Shown here piece after piece: positions 53,087 through 62,402 of a stretch of 64,000 bases of DNA. Numbering within the stretch: position 1 is the stretch's first letter; each line of letters begins with the position of its first letter. Origin of the DNA: Convivina praedatoris (lineage in GTDB: Bacteria > Bacillota > Bacilli > Lactobacillales > Lactobacillaceae); NCBI RefSeq assembly GCF_933208495.1, contig NZ_CAKOET010000002.1:238823-302822 (forward strand), written 5' to 3'. The notes beneath the pieces were generated by a model. The model did not search any database. It was not told the DNA's origin and saw only the letters and a list, made by a program, of their open reading frames with translations. The translations under genes and the position numbers were made by a program.

Positions 53087-54643
53087 ATGAATTTTACAAT
53101 CATTTCAGCACTCTTCGCAATTGCAATTGGTTTAGGTATTGGTTATATTTTACGGCGTTGGACTGATGCGAAAAAAATAACCGGTGCCAAACAAATTGCT
53201 GCTAACATTTTAGAACATGCAAATCGTGAGGCCCAGAGTATCAAGCGGGCCGCCGATATTGACGCGAAAGATTTAGCTCAAAAGTATCGTACTAAAGTTG
53301 ATGAATCACTGGCTAATCGCCAAGCTGATGTCCAAGCACGAGAGAAACGCTTACAAGATCGAGTGGATACTTTAGATAAAAAGGATGCCACCTTAAATCA
53401 ACGAGACGCTTCTTTGATTCAAAAGGAAAATCAGGTTCAAGAACGTTTAGACGATGCTGCTAAGAAAAAACAGCAGTCTTCAGAATTATTAATTGAACAA
53501 GAAGAAAAGTTAGAATCGATTGCAGCTTTAGATCACGAACAAGCTCGTGAAATCGTTTTGCAACAGTCTAAAGATTCACTTTTGCGCGAACGCGCTAGTT
53601 TAATTAAAGAATATGAAGTTGATGCTAAAAGCGAAGCAGAGCGTCGGGCTCGCGATATTATCGTTGATGCCATTCAACGATCGGCTGCTGATGCGGTAAC
53701 AGATGTTACTGTTTCCGTTGTTGATTTACCTAGTGAGGAAATGAAGGGTCGAATTATTGGTCGTGAAGGCCGTAATATCCGTACCCTTGAATCACTAACT
53801 GGTATTGACTTGATTATCGATGATACGCCTGAATCAGTCGTTTTGAGTGGGTTTGATCCACTTCGTCGCCAAATTGCCAAAAACGCCCTAGAATCCTTAA
53901 TTGCTGATGGTCGGATTAATCCTACTCGGATTGAAGACACAGTTGAAAAGGCTCGTCGCCAAATGGATGAAATGGTGCGTGAAAAGGGTGAAGAAGCCGT
54001 TTTCGAATTGGGCTTGCGCGGTATGCACCCTGATTTGATTAAAATGATTGGCCGAATGAATTATCGGACCTCTTATGGTCAAAATGTTTTACAGCACTCT
54101 ATTGAAGTAGCTAAAATTGCTGGAATTATGGCTGCTGAATTAAAAATAGATGTCGCGCTTGCGAAGCGTGCTGGTTTAATCCATGATATTGGAAAGGCCG
54201 TTGATGCTGAGGTTGAAGGCTCCCACGTTGAGTTAGGGGTGCGTTTAGCAGAAAAGTTTAATGAAAAACCTGCTGTTATTAACGCTATTGCTGCTCATCA
54301 TGGAGATACTGAGCCAACCACACCAATTGCTGAATTGATCACTGCTGCTGATGCAATTAGTGCTGCCCGACCAGGAGCCCGCAGTGAATCTCTCGAGAAC
54401 TACGTCCAACGGCTTAAAGATTTGGAAACAATTGCTAACACCTATCCAGGTGTTAAAAAAGCCTTTGCTATTCAAGCTGGTCGTGAAGTTCGCGTAGTTG
54501 TTGAACCGCGTAAGATTTCAGATATTAAAGCAACCGTACTTGCCCATGATATTAAAACTCAAGTTGAAGAACAGTTAGAATATCCTGGACATGTTAAGGT
54601 TACTGTTATCCGTGAGACTCGCGCCGTGGATTATGCTCATTAA
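53087..54643 (+). CDS. rny: ribonuclease Y
   Basis: 518 residues. N-terminal membrane anchor (~4-23), a long Lys/Glu/Gln-rich coiled coil (~30-200), a KH domain ('[26 protein letters not shown]') and an HD domain with '[12 protein letters not shown]' (His366, Asp367). RNase Y is the membrane-bound endonuclease that starts mRNA turnover in many Firmicutes and partners with CshA. Own promoter. AAAGGAAATG precedes the start. Confidence 0.97.
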   Translation: MNFTIISALFAIAIGLGIGYILRRWTDAKKITGAKQIAANILEHANREAQSIKRAADIDAKDLAQKYRTKVDESLANRQADVQAREKRLQDRVDTLDKKDATLNQRDASLIQKENQVQERLDDAAKKKQQSSELLIEQEEKLESIAALDHEQAREIVLQQSKDSLLRERASLIKEYEVDAKSEAERRARDIIVDAIQRSAADAVTDVTVSVVDLPSEEMKGRIIGREGRNIRTLESLTGIDLIIDDTPESVVLSGFDPLRRQIAKNALESLIADGRINPTRIEDTVEKARRQMDEMVREKGEEAVFELGLRGMHPDLIKMIGRMNYRTSYGQNVLQHSIEVAKIAGIMAAELKIDVALAKRAGLIHDIGKAVDAEVEGSHVELGVRLAEKFNEKPAVINAIAAHHGDTEPTTPIAELITAADAISAARPGARSESLENYVQRLKDLETIANTYPGVKKAFAIQAGREVRVVVEPRKISDIKATVLAHDIKTQVEEQLEYPGHVKVTVIRETRAVDYAH

Positions 54644-54648
54644 TGTAA

Positions 54649-54674
54649 ACCGCCTATTGCTAGGTGGCTTTTTT
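54649..54674 (+). terminator. terminator after rny
   Basis: CCGCCT (54650-54655) pairs with AGGTGG (54662-54667), then T's. Confidence 0.75.
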
Positions 54675-54766
54675 ATTTGGTTACCAATCGGCACAAGAGC
54701 CTTTTATCTGTTACAATTGAAAAGACTTCACTACGAAAGAATATTTACTTGAAGAGGAGAATGTTA

Positions 54767-55156
54767 ATGACAATTGGCCAACTTTCAATTTTAATTTTTG
54801 CCCTTGCATTTTTATTGTTAGTGGTATTTATTGGTATTTTTTTGATGCGTTTAACACGCTCAGTTGCCGTTATTACCATGGATGTGGATACCATTGCCCG
54901 TTCTAGTAATGAAATTTTAGGGAATGCTAACGAGCTGTTAGATGACATTAACGATAAGATGAAAACTTTGGATGTAACGGTTGATACAGTAGCAGAATTA
55001 TCTGAAACTGTCTCTGATCTTAATAGTTCAATCCATCATGCTACTAACCGTTTTTCAAGTTTTGGCAATCTAGCAAAAGCTGGTACTGCTTTTGCTACTA
55101 GTCAAGCTTGGGAACGTTTTAGTCGTAAAACGAATAAAAAGAAGGAGCAGAAGTAA
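54767..55156 (+). CDS. DUF948-type membrane-anchored protein
   Basis: 129 residues starting after AGAGGAGA. One N-terminal membrane helix (~5-30) is followed by an amphipathic helical/coiled-coil stretch ('TVDTVAELSETVSDLNSSI') and a basic tail. This fits DUF948 general-stress-like proteins (YtxG type), which usually stand next to a YtxH-like gene, as here. Molecular function unknown. Confidence 0.82.
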   Translation: MTIGQLSILIFALAFLLLVVFIGIFLMRLTRSVAVITMDVDTIARSSNEILGNANELLDDINDKMKTLDVTVDTVAELSETVSDLNSSIHHATNRFSSFGNLAKAGTAFATSQAWERFSRKTNKKKEQK

Positions 55157-55157
55157 C

Positions 55158-55502
55158 ATGGCAAAAAATGCCGCTTTTGTAGCTGGCGTTGTAACTGGAA
55201 TTACAGCCCTAACGCTACGCTTTGGTTTGTCTCAACCACAACGTCAAGCCTTAACAAAAAAGGTAAAACAAGTTGGTGAACGAGTTCTTCATGGAGGGCC
55301 GGTTGAAGAATTTTCTAATAAGCACGTGGTGCCCTGTTTAACTAAAGTAAAACAGTTAGGTGACCCCTATATTCAATCAGCTCAGCAAAACATCAATAAT
55401 TTTCGAGATGATTTAGCTAATGATGATATTGAGTTAACTGCTGCTGATATCACGATTGATGATGAACACTTGGCAGAACACGAAAAAACAACCCAAAAGT
55501 GA
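55158..55502 (+). CDS. YtxH-like small protein
   Basis: 114 residues, starting 1 bp after the previous stop with AAGGAGCAGAAG before it. A weakly hydrophobic N terminus ('AAFVAGVVTGITALTLRFG') precedes a charged helical region and an acidic tail. It pairs with the DUF948 gene as in ytxGH loci; the YtxH assignment rests mainly on that context. Function unknown. The last codons form part of a bidirectional terminator. Confidence 0.75.
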   Translation: MAKNAAFVAGVVTGITALTLRFGLSQPQRQALTKKVKQVGERVLHGGPVEEFSNKHVVPCLTKVKQLGDPYIQSAQQNINNFRDDLANDDIELTAADITIDDEHLAEHEKTTQK

Positions 55503-55525
55503 AATAACTTTTGGGTTGTTTTATT
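55485..55525. terminator. bidirectional terminator between convergent genes
   Basis: A 16-bp perfect stem (55485-55500 with 55507-55522) with A and T tracts, overlapping the 3' ends of both the YtxH-like gene and rnhC. Confidence 0.92.
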
Positions 55526-56435
55526 TTAGTAATTGCTGTGCTTTTTGAGTATTGGCAAAATGTAATTTGGCAAAATGACCTAAATCCATTTTGCGGGATA
55601 ATAATCGGGCGGCAAGCTGGTCCACATTACTACCAGCACCAATTGTTAGGGAAAGGCCAGCTTCTTGACTTAGCTGCTCCATAGCTTCTAGCTCAATTAC
55701 CCGGGCGAGAATTGAGGCTGCAGCAACACTGAGATGGTGCTGTTCACCTTTGGTGCTGAAAAAAACATTGCGTCGAATAATGGGCCTTTGCTGGGCTTTT
55801 TCTAAATAAGCAAAATAACTTTTTGCTTGAACAAACTGATCAATTAAAATTCCTTGTGGATAATTTGGAGCAATTTTCTGTATTACCTGTGATAGAGCGA
55901 AGTTATGGGATAGAGCCTTGAGGGCCACAACATTATATTTTTTCTGTAATTTATTATATTGATCAGGCATCAAATTTACTACGTGATGAGGTAGACGTTC
56001 AATGATTTGTGGCGCAATCGTGCGCATTTTATCATCGGTTAAAGTTTTAGAATCAGCGATTCCCAAATTTTTAACCCAGTCTAAATCGGTATGACTAACG
56101 TAGACCGCAGCCGTAGTCAGGGGACCAAAGTAAGCACCAGCACCGACTTCATCTGAGCCGATAACTGACCAAGAATGAAAATCACTAGGGAGTTGAGCGG
56201 CGTGAATATTTTTTTTTCTACTAGTCGAATCTGGTATCTTTTGCCACTTTTGAGCTTCTATTTCGGGTTGATTTCCTTGAAAAAGGACCTTTCCGGAGCG
56301 ATAGGCGGTGACGGTGGTATTGGCTGTTTTTGCTCGAAAAATACTACCAGCTGGCCCTTTGGAGACTACCTGAGTTTGATAGTATTGCTGGATCTTTTTT
56401 ATTTGCGCTTGGGGGAGTTGAATAACAATTTGCAT
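55521..56435 (-). CDS. rnhC: ribonuclease HIII
   Basis: 304 residues. An N-terminal TBP-like substrate-binding domain (~1-80) precedes the RNase H type 2 core with '[14 protein letters not shown]' (catalytic Asp and Glu), 'DSKTL' and a late Asp in '[14 protein letters not shown]'. It removes RNA from RNA-DNA hybrids. The start is the ATG at 56435 ('MQIVIQLP'). The longer frame from 56492 would begin upstream of the promoter. The -10 box is 7 nt before the ATG, so the transcript may be leaderless. Confidence 0.95.
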   Translation of the reverse strand: MQIVIQLPQAQIKKIQQYYQTQVVSKGPAGSIFRAKTANTTVTAYRSGKVLFQGNQPEIEAQKWQKIPDSTSRKKNIHAAQLPSDFHSWSVIGSDEVGAGAYFGPLTTAAVYVSHTDLDWVKNLGIADSKTLTDDKMRTIAPQIIERLPHHVVNLMPDQYNKLQKKYNVVALKALSHNFALSQVIQKIAPNYPQGILIDQFVQAKSYFAYLEKAQQRPIIRRNVFFSTKGEQHHLSVAAASILARVIELEAMEQLSQEAGLSLTIGAGSNVDQLAARLLSRKMDLGHFAKLHFANTQKAQQLLK

Positions 56436-56442
56436 AGGCTTA

Positions 56443-56451
56443 ATTATAGCA
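56443..56451 (-). promoter_or_regulatory. extended -10 promoter of rnhC
   Basis: Minus strand TGCTATAAT with the hexamer at 56443-56448, 7 nt from the start codon. Confidence 0.65.
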
Positions 56452-56458
56452 GCTTTAA

Positions 56459-56467
56459 TGTTATAAT
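56459..56467 (+). promoter_or_regulatory. extended -10 promoter of cvpA-mutS2
   Basis: TGTTATAAT with the hexamer at 56462-56467. It lies where the -35 of the divergent rnhC promoter would be. Confidence 0.65.
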
Positions 56468-56551
56468 GAGTTGCATTAAATACGTTAACCAACTACTATG
56501 ACTAGCTTTTACTTAAAAAATAAAATTAATACAGTAAAGGAGGCGGGATGG

Positions 56552-57073
56552 ATGGTCATTTTGTTACTGGGGGTTATATTACTAATTTTGATGATGCGTA
56601 GTGGTTATCGGGCTGGTTTGGTTACAACTATGGTCCGAGTATTTTTATGGCTGGTTATTTTTTATATTTCCATGAAACTAGCTAAGCCATTAGGAGAAAT
56701 TATTAGCACCTGGGTTAGTGGTCAATTTATTCGTCCCGAGGTACCTCAATCAATTAGTCATCAAGGACAACAATTTTTGGCTTCGGGCTTAATCAGTTTA
56801 TTATTAATTGTAATTGGGAATGCTCTATCACGTTATTTATTACAGTCAGTTCATTTAGTCCGACATCTTCCTTTCTTAGGTGGATTGGACGCGGTTTTAG
56901 GTAGTTTTTTTTATGGTGTGATTGCCCTGATTTTGTTTTTCTTTATCCTGCAAGTTCTTTCAGTGCTCCCCAATGCTTGGATTCAAGATCAATTAGTTGA
57001 TTCTCCCATATTAAATTATTATCTGGATCGGTTTCCTGTTTTCTCAAATACAATTTACCAATGGTGGTTATAA
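56552..57073 (+). CDS. cvpA: CvpA-family membrane protein
   Basis: 173 residues from the ATG 8 nt after AAAGGAGG. Four membrane segments are seen, with the family start 'LLLGVILLILMMRSGYRAGLV' and 'FLGGLDAVLGSFFYGVIALILFFF'. CvpA-like proteins are needed for colicin V production in E. coli, and in Firmicutes they sit before mutS2. Molecular role unknown. A frame from 56498 would add 18 residues without a ribosome binding site. Confidence 0.9.
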   Translation: MVILLLGVILLILMMRSGYRAGLVTTMVRVFLWLVIFYISMKLAKPLGEIISTWVSGQFIRPEVPQSISHQGQQFLASGLISLLLIVIGNALSRYLLQSVHLVRHLPFLGGLDAVLGSFFYGVIALILFFFILQVLSVLPNAWIQDQLVDSPILNYYLDRFPVFSNTIYQWWL

Positions 57074-57090
57074 GGAATTTAAATTAAATT

Positions 57091-59481
57091 ATGAATACAA
57101 AAGTTCTGAAAACACTTGAATATGAAAAAATTAAACAGCAATTATTTGACTTTTTAACGACGGCCAGCGGTAAAAGCGAGGCTGCACAGTTAATGCCTAG
57201 TAGTCAGATTGACCAAATTAATGTTTGGCAACAAGAAACCGCTGAAGCAGTCATGATTGATCGCCTCAGAGGCGGTATTCCAATTGCTCAGTTATCTGAC
57301 ATTAATCAGGAATTAAAGCGCTTGAATATCGGCGCCAGTCTAACGGCAGTTGAGATTTCGGCCATCAGTAAGGTCTTAATTAATACAGCTGGTGTTGCTA
57401 ACTTTTTTGCCCAGATGGCTGATGATTCCATTGGTGAATCAGTAGAACTGTTAGCCCAGCAAGCCGAATCATTAGTATCATTACCCGAGGTGACCGAGCG
57501 TATAGCACAGGCCATTGATGATAATGCCCAGATTACTGATGATGCCTCTACCACCTTAAAACATTTACGTGGTCGCATTATTGGGCATGAAAATAGCATT
57601 AAACAAAAAATGCAAAATCATGTTCGTGGTAAAGCTGCCCAATATTTAAGTGAACCAATTGTTACCATGCGGAGTAACCGCTATGTAATTCCTGTTAAAG
57701 CGGAGTATCGTCATCAAGTTCCTGGTGTTGTTCATGATCAAAGTCAAAGTGGTCTGACCTACTATGTTGAACCACAAGACATTGTCGAAATTAGTAACCA
57801 ATTAAATGAGTTACAGGTTCAAGCTGTCAATGAAGAACAAAAGATTTTAGCAGAAATTTCTCAAATTATTGCCGAGCATATTGACGAAATTCGTAATAAC
57901 GTTTTGATTTTGGGGCATTTGGACTTTGTTAATGCTAAGGCACGATTAGCTAAGAAAATGAGAGCACTTCAGCCAGCGCTAAGTGACCAAGAGCATGTGA
58001 ATTTGCAACAGGCTTGGCATCCACTCCTTGATCAAAAGCTTGCAGTGGCTAATGATATTATTTTGGGTCAAGATTATAAAACCCTGATTATAACTGGTCC
58101 CAATACAGGTGGGAAAACAATCAGTATTAAGACTTTGGGTCTATTGCAGCTTATGGCTCAATCCGGGTTATTCGTAACCACCCATCGGCCATCAACGGTG
58201 GGGGTCTTTGAAGAAATATTTGCCGATATTGGAGATGAACAATCAATTGAACAAAATCTTTCAACCTTTAGTTCGCACATGGCTAACATTAAAAAGATTT
58301 TAAGTCAAACAAATGAACATAGTTTAGTAATTTTAGATGAACTTGGGGCCGGGACTGATCCAGCAGAGGGAGCGGCCTTAGCAATGGCCATTTTAGATAA
58401 AATTTCTCAGCTAGGGGCCTATACGATTGCAACCACTCATTACCCTGAGCTTAAGGTATACGGCTATGATCGTCCGCAGACGATGAATGCTTCAATGGTA
58501 TTTGATGTAACTACTTTGCGTCCAACCTATCAATTGCTGATTGGTGTTCCCGGACAATCAAATGCTCTGGCAATCGCCAAGCGTCTAGGATTTGCCGATG
58601 ATATTATTGATAATGCGAAGAATCTTACGAATCCAGCCGATCACGATCTAAATCGGATGATTGAAGATTTAATTGCTCAACGGCGCTCAGTTAAACAAGA
58701 GCGTGAAGCTTTAAAAAATCAGCGTTTAGATGTTACTAAAGAACAGCAGAACTTAACTGAAAAAAGCCAAAAGTTAGATCAAGAACAAGCTAAATTAATT
58801 CTTTCCGCTAAAAAAGAAGCCAACCACATTGTAGCCAATACTAAAAAAGAAGCTGAACGTTTAGTTAAAGAAATTCGCCAAGAACGTTTGTCTGCAGGAC
58901 AAAAAGGTGGCCTCTCGGAGCAAGAATTACAGAAAAAAAGAAAGTCGCTGGCTGATTTGCATCAAAATGATCATTTAGAGCGTAATCGAATTTTGAAAAA
59001 GGCAAAGTCAATTAAACAGTTAAACACTGGCGATGAGGTTGTCGTCCAATCTTATGGTCAACAGGGAACTTTGATTAAGAAGCACGGCAATGGTCAGTGG
59101 GAAGTTGAAATGGGCATTTTAAAAATGCTGGTGGATGAAGATGATATTGTCAAAAGCCAGGGAACCCAAAAGGCACAAAAACAAAAAAAGCAGCAGCACA
59201 TAGTTAAAACTACTGCGGCTGCGCCAAGTCGTGCTACCGTTAAATCTAAGTTAGACCTACGTGGTGTGCGTTATGAGGCTGCTTTAATTGAATTAGATCG
59301 TTATTTGGATACTGCCGTACTATCTAATTTAACTCCAGTGGAAATTATTCATGGTAAAGGAACTGGGGCACTTAGAAAAGGTGTGACCGATTTTTTGCGG
59401 ACGGATCGAAGAGTCCAGGACTTCCATTTTGCCAGCGCTAATGCCGGTGGGGATGGTGCCACTATCGTCAGTTTGAAGTAA
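57091..59481 (+). CDS. mutS2: endonuclease MutS2
   Basis: 796 residues. Core and clamp domains (~1-300), an ATPase with Walker A 'GPNTGGKT' (from Gly336) and Walker B 'LVILDELGAGTDPAEG', a Lys/Glu/Gln-rich coiled coil (~510-640), then KOW-like and C-terminal Smr nuclease domains ('LDLRGVRYEAALIELDRYLD', 'HGKGTGALRKGV'). MutS2 suppresses homologous recombination and also splits collided ribosomes in Bacillus. It is cotranscribed with cvpA (17-bp gap). Confidence 0.96.
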   Translation: MNTKVLKTLEYEKIKQQLFDFLTTASGKSEAAQLMPSSQIDQINVWQQETAEAVMIDRLRGGIPIAQLSDINQELKRLNIGASLTAVEISAISKVLINTAGVANFFAQMADDSIGESVELLAQQAESLVSLPEVTERIAQAIDDNAQITDDASTTLKHLRGRIIGHENSIKQKMQNHVRGKAAQYLSEPIVTMRSNRYVIPVKAEYRHQVPGVVHDQSQSGLTYYVEPQDIVEISNQLNELQVQAVNEEQKILAEISQIIAEHIDEIRNNVLILGHLDFVNAKARLAKKMRALQPALSDQEHVNLQQAWHPLLDQKLAVANDIILGQDYKTLIITGPNTGGKTISIKTLGLLQLMAQSGLFVTTHRPSTVGVFEEIFADIGDEQSIEQNLSTFSSHMANIKKILSQTNEHSLVILDELGAGTDPAEGAALAMAILDKISQLGAYTIATTHYPELKVYGYDRPQTMNASMVFDVTTLRPTYQLLIGVPGQSNALAIAKRLGFADDIIDNAKNLTNPADHDLNRMIEDLIAQRRSVKQEREALKNQRLDVTKEQQNLTEKSQKLDQEQAKLILSAKKEANHIVANTKKEAERLVKEIRQERLSAGQKGGLSEQELQKKRKSLADLHQNDHLERNRILKKAKSIKQLNTGDEVVVQSYGQQGTLIKKHGNGQWEVEMGILKMLVDEDDIVKSQGTQKAQKQKKQQHIVKTTAAAPSRATVKSKLDLRGVRYEAALIELDRYLDTAVLSNLTPVEIIHGKGTGALRKGVTDFLRTDRRVQDFHFASANAGGDGATIVSLK

Positions 59482-59503
59482 TTATTTGTAAAAAAGGATT
59501 TTT

Positions 59504-59854
59504 ATGTCAGAAAATAAAATTGAACCAGCAGATTTTCTATCGTCGTTATTTTTGTATGCTCATGACTTTAATTTTAACCATATTGTTTTTGATGTTACCC
59601 GTTATAAAATTTCAGTCAGTCTATCACGTCGTTCTGCTCGATATGGTAATACTGATATGTTTTATACCTCAGCTGATGCTAAAGTTTTCGCTCGTGTAAT
59701 GTCTGTTATTAATCACGCAATTGAGTTAGCGGAACTTGAAGGTAGTCAGCAAGCAACAATCATGACACCAAACTTAAAACGTGAGTCTCAAATCTTTCAG
59801 TTTAAGTTACATGAGTTTGGTGCTGGTAAGTATCAATTAGACTTGAGTATTTGA
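59504..59854 (+). CDS. unknown protein downstream of mutS2
   Basis: 116 residues, starting 22 bp after mutS2 with AAAAAGGA before the ATG. Mixed alpha/beta character, no signal peptide, no membrane helix and no Cys. A repeated pattern of aromatic and basic residues ('FDVTRYKISVSLSRRSARYGNTDMF') is seen. I recognise no family. It lies 10 bp before a second unknown gene, so the two form a pair at the end of the cvpA-mutS2 operon. Confidence 0.75.
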   Translation: MSENKIEPADFLSSLFLYAHDFNFNHIVFDVTRYKISVSLSRRSARYGNTDMFYTSADAKVFARVMSVINHAIELAELEGSQQATIMTPNLKRESQIFQFKLHEFGAGKYQLDLSI

Positions 59855-59864
59855 GGAGAATATT

Positions 59865-60953
59865 TTGAAACAGGGAAAAGCATCACAAATTAAGAAGATT
59901 AAACATCAACGGACTAAGCACCGATTCACTGAGAAGAAAACATTAACTGATTTTAATTTTGATGAATTTGTCGGTTTTTTACGGGCACGCTATTTTTTGA
60001 CCCGACATGATAAATTTGCACCAGAAATCTACGAAGTAGCCTCTTTTTTCTTGGATGATGTTTTAGCAAGTATGGTGCAGCAAAATTTCAGCAAATTCAC
60101 CAGTAATGAACGGGTCATTGTCAATCTCAATGAGGTAATGCAAGCTACTTTAGTAAATAGTACTGACCGTGACTGGCGTTATTTCATTCTATTGTTACCA
60201 GCCTTGTATGACTTACAAAAATTTTTGGCTCAAGAAGGTAGTGTGAATGATCGTTTTGGTATTGCTAGCGCTAATTTTGATATTAATTTTTGGCGAATGA
60301 TTATCCGCACCGTGATTGCGTTGAATTATTTCCGTTTTCAAGGTAAAGATATTACTGAATTGATGAATTCGTCAAATGCCATTGATGAATTACAATTTAA
60401 GTTTTTAAAGGTTAATGGTGATGATGATGACTTTGATTTAAATACTATTGATGAAGTATTTCGTGGGATTGCAGTGAAAATGGCACCGCTAAAATTAGCA
60501 AATGCTGAAGCACTTTCTCCAGTGTTAACTGCAGATGAAATTGACTCAGAAATACAATATGCTGAAAAGCGATTGCCACAGTTCCAAGCAAGTTCAATTA
60601 AGGGTGTTGTTAGTGAGAATGTTTTGCAAATGCTCTCAGCTTATCATCTAGGTTTAGCACAAAAGTATCAGGCTGTTCATACCCAATGGACTGCACAATT
60701 GATTAAAACCTTTACTACCCATGGTTTAATGGACTATTGGACACCTCAATGGGACAATCTGGATGGTATCGGTGGTGAAGTAGCAAAGTATGTAGCTTTT
60801 CTAGGTCAAAAAAAGGCCCTAAGAAATAGTCAGGGCCTAGTTTCAAAATTAGATGGTTTGAGTCATTATATTGATGTTCTAGCCTTAAATACGCTTTTGG
60901 CTAATTTGAATTTGAGTCAAGTACAGGACTTGGGCCAGATTAAAGAAAGCTGA
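59865..60953 (+). CDS. unknown basic, helical protein after mutS2
   Basis: 362 residues from a TTG with GAGGAG before it. The first ~25 residues are rich in Lys, Arg and Gln (nucleic-acid-binding or ribosome-binding style). The rest is predicted helical with many aromatic residues and an acidic patch (DDDDFD) near residue 190. No Walker, metal-binding or nuclease motif was recognised. It follows the 116-residue unknown gene by 10 bp and is probably cotranscribed with mutS2. No terminator was seen before the convergent gene that starts 4 bp later. Confidence 0.78.
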   Translation: MKQGKASQIKKIKHQRTKHRFTEKKTLTDFNFDEFVGFLRARYFLTRHDKFAPEIYEVASFFLDDVLASMVQQNFSKFTSNERVIVNLNEVMQATLVNSTDRDWRYFILLLPALYDLQKFLAQEGSVNDRFGIASANFDINFWRMIIRTVIALNYFRFQGKDITELMNSSNAIDELQFKFLKVNGDDDDFDLNTIDEVFRGIAVKMAPLKLANAEALSPVLTADEIDSEIQYAEKRLPQFQASSIKGVVSENVLQMLSAYHLGLAQKYQAVHTQWTAQLIKTFTTHGLMDYWTPQWDNLDGIGGEVAKYVAFLGQKKALRNSQGLVSKLDGLSHYIDVLALNTLLANLNLSQVQDLGQIKES

Positions 60954-60957
60954 GTCA

Positions 60958-61293
60958 TTAGTTAGATTCTAAGATTATGTGACGTATTAAGGCAGGGTTG
61001 ATTAATAGTGGTTGGCTCTTGTCTAATAAGTAAATATATAGTTCTCCAGCTGCAGTTTGATGTAGCTGACCATAGTACTCAGATGTTGTTTCACTATAAA
61101 AAGATTGATTTATTTGGAGTTTAACAGGGACTTGTAGATTAACTGCTAACTCTAACCGCTGAATAATATCAGCTGAAGTCAGTTGCTTATTTAAAACGGG
61201 TACCTGAAACTTTGACCACATATATTTAAGCAAAGGCTTTATTTTAGGGCGAGTCCAAAAAATAGACGATGGTTGAATTACTGAGTTTTGCAC
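60958..61293 (-). CDS. YolD-like protein under SOS-type control
   Basis: 111 residues from a GTG after GAGGAGG. The C-terminal half alternates short beta strands ('VPVKLQINQSFYSE', 'YYGQLHQTAAGELYIYLL') and ends 'NPALIRHIILES', the pattern of YolD-like proteins that often accompany UmuC-type polymerases. Assignment is by pattern only. A LexA-like box lies in its promoter, which supports a DNA-damage role. No polymerase gene follows; its 3' end abuts the convergent unknown gene. Confidence 0.65.
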   Translation of the reverse strand: MQNSVIQPSSIFWTRPKIKPLLKYMWSKFQVPVLNKQLTSADIIQRLELAVNLQVPVKLQINQSFYSETTSEYYGQLHQTAAGELYIYLLDKSQPLLINPALIRHIILESN

Positions 61294-61323
61294 GTTGATA
61301 CCTCCTCGATATCTGATGATTTG

Positions 61324-61352
61324 ATTATACGAACAAACGTTCTCTTTTGCAA
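61324..61352 (-). promoter_or_regulatory. promoter of the YolD-like gene
   Basis: Minus strand TTGCAA (61347-61352) and TATAAT (61324-61329) with exact 17-bp spacing. Confidence 0.8.
61330..61343. promoter_or_regulatory. LexA/DinR-type SOS box
   Basis: CGAACAAACGTTCT fits CGAAC-N4-GTTC(Y) of Gram-positive LexA. It fills the spacer between -35 and -10, where bound repressor would block transcription. Confidence 0.75.
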
Positions 61353-61392
61353 GTTGAATTATTCGTTAATTATCTAGCGAAGCTTAAAAGTG

Positions 61393-61422
61393 TTGATATA
61401 TCAGGATTATTTCATGTATCAT
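61393..61422 (+). promoter_or_regulatory. possible distal promoter of the gmk operon
   Basis: TTGATA (61393-61398) and TATCAT (61417-61422), 18 bp apart. It would give a ~125-nt leader. Confidence 0.4.
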
Positions 61423-61488
61423 AAGGGGAACAAAGTTTTGTTTTCCGATTAGAATAAAATAAGTTTTTAATTTTATATAAATTTGAAC

Positions 61489-61494
61489 TATAAT
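61489..61494 (+). promoter_or_regulatory. -10 element of the gmk operon
   Basis: Perfect TATAAT, 58 bp before the start, with a T-rich poor -35. Another TATAAT is at 61536-61541. Apart from these, the AT-rich 61353-61550 interval shows no gene. Confidence 0.5.
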
Positions 61495-61551
61495 GAACTA
61501 ATTAGTGTATTGTTATCGAATTAATAAATGACATCTATAATGGGGAGTTTT

Positions 61552-62151
61552 ATGACGCAACGTGGCTTATTAATTGTTTTATCGGGTCCCTCCGGTGTAG
61601 GAAAGGGAACGGTTCGTAAGGCTATTTTTGAAGAAGAAGGGGTTGATTTTCGATATTCGATTTCGGCGACTACACGCAAACCTCGTCCGGGTGAAAAAGA
61701 TGGATTAGATTACTTCTTTGTCAGCCGAGAAGAGTTTGAAAATAAAATTCAAAATGGTGATATGCTTGAATATGCCGAATATGTCGGTAATTATTATGGT
61801 ACCCCAAAGAGTTTTATTGATGAAACTCTGGCCAGTGGCCGGGATGTCTTTTTAGAAATTGATGTTCAGGGTGCCTTACAAGTTAAAACTAAAATGCCAG
61901 AAGGAGTTTATATCTTTTTGACTCCCCCTGATTTAACAAACCTACGTTCCCGTTTAGAAGGGCGTGGCACCGATTCACGAGAAGTTATCGAAAAACGTGT
62001 TGCAGCTGCTAAAGAAGAACTTAAAATGATGATTAATTATAACTATGCAGTTGAAAATGACGTGGTTAGTAAGGCAGTTCAAAGGATTAAGGCAATCATT
62101 ACTGCCGAACGTTTACGTGTTATTCGAGTTCTGGACCAAATTGATAATTAA
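61552..62151 (+). CDS. gmk: guanylate kinase
   Basis: 199 residues from the ATG after GGGGAG. P-loop '[14 protein letters not shown]', GMP-binding '[23 protein letters not shown]', '[14 protein letters not shown]' and the lid region are in place. It phosphorylates GMP to GDP. gmk followed by rpoZ is the normal Firmicute order. An ATG 24 bp upstream is in frame but lacks a ribosome binding site. Confidence 0.96.
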   Translation: MTQRGLLIVLSGPSGVGKGTVRKAIFEEEGVDFRYSISATTRKPRPGEKDGLDYFFVSREEFENKIQNGDMLEYAEYVGNYYGTPKSFIDETLASGRDVFLEIDVQGALQVKTKMPEGVYIFLTPPDLTNLRSRLEGRGTDSREVIEKRVAAAKEELKMMINYNYAVENDVVSKAVQRIKAIITAERLRVIRVLDQIDN

Positions 62152-62171
62152 GAGCTAATTAGGAGAAAATT

Positions 62172-62387
62172 ATGTTACTTTACCCATCTGTTGATAAATT
62201 ATTAGAACGTGTTGATTCGCGTTACAAATTAATTGCCTTGGCTTCCAAGCGTGCTCGCCAATTAGATGCAGGTCTACCTGCTACTCAGGTTAAATTTACT
62301 TCTAGAAAATCAGTTGGTGAAGCGTTGGAAGAAATTGAGGCTGGCGATGTTGTTATTGATCCTGTTGTGCAAAGCGAACAGGTGTAA
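62172..62387 (+). CDS. rpoZ: RNA polymerase omega subunit
   Basis: 71 residues. '[29 protein letters not shown]' is the conserved core that clamps the beta' subunit. AGGAGAAAAT precedes the start. Cotranscribed with gmk. Confidence 0.96.
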   Translation: MLLYPSVDKLLERVDSRYKLIALASKRARQLDAGLPATQVKFTSRKSVGEALEEIEAGDVVIDPVVQSEQV

Positions 62388-62402
62388 TTGGGAGAAGTTA
62401 AA

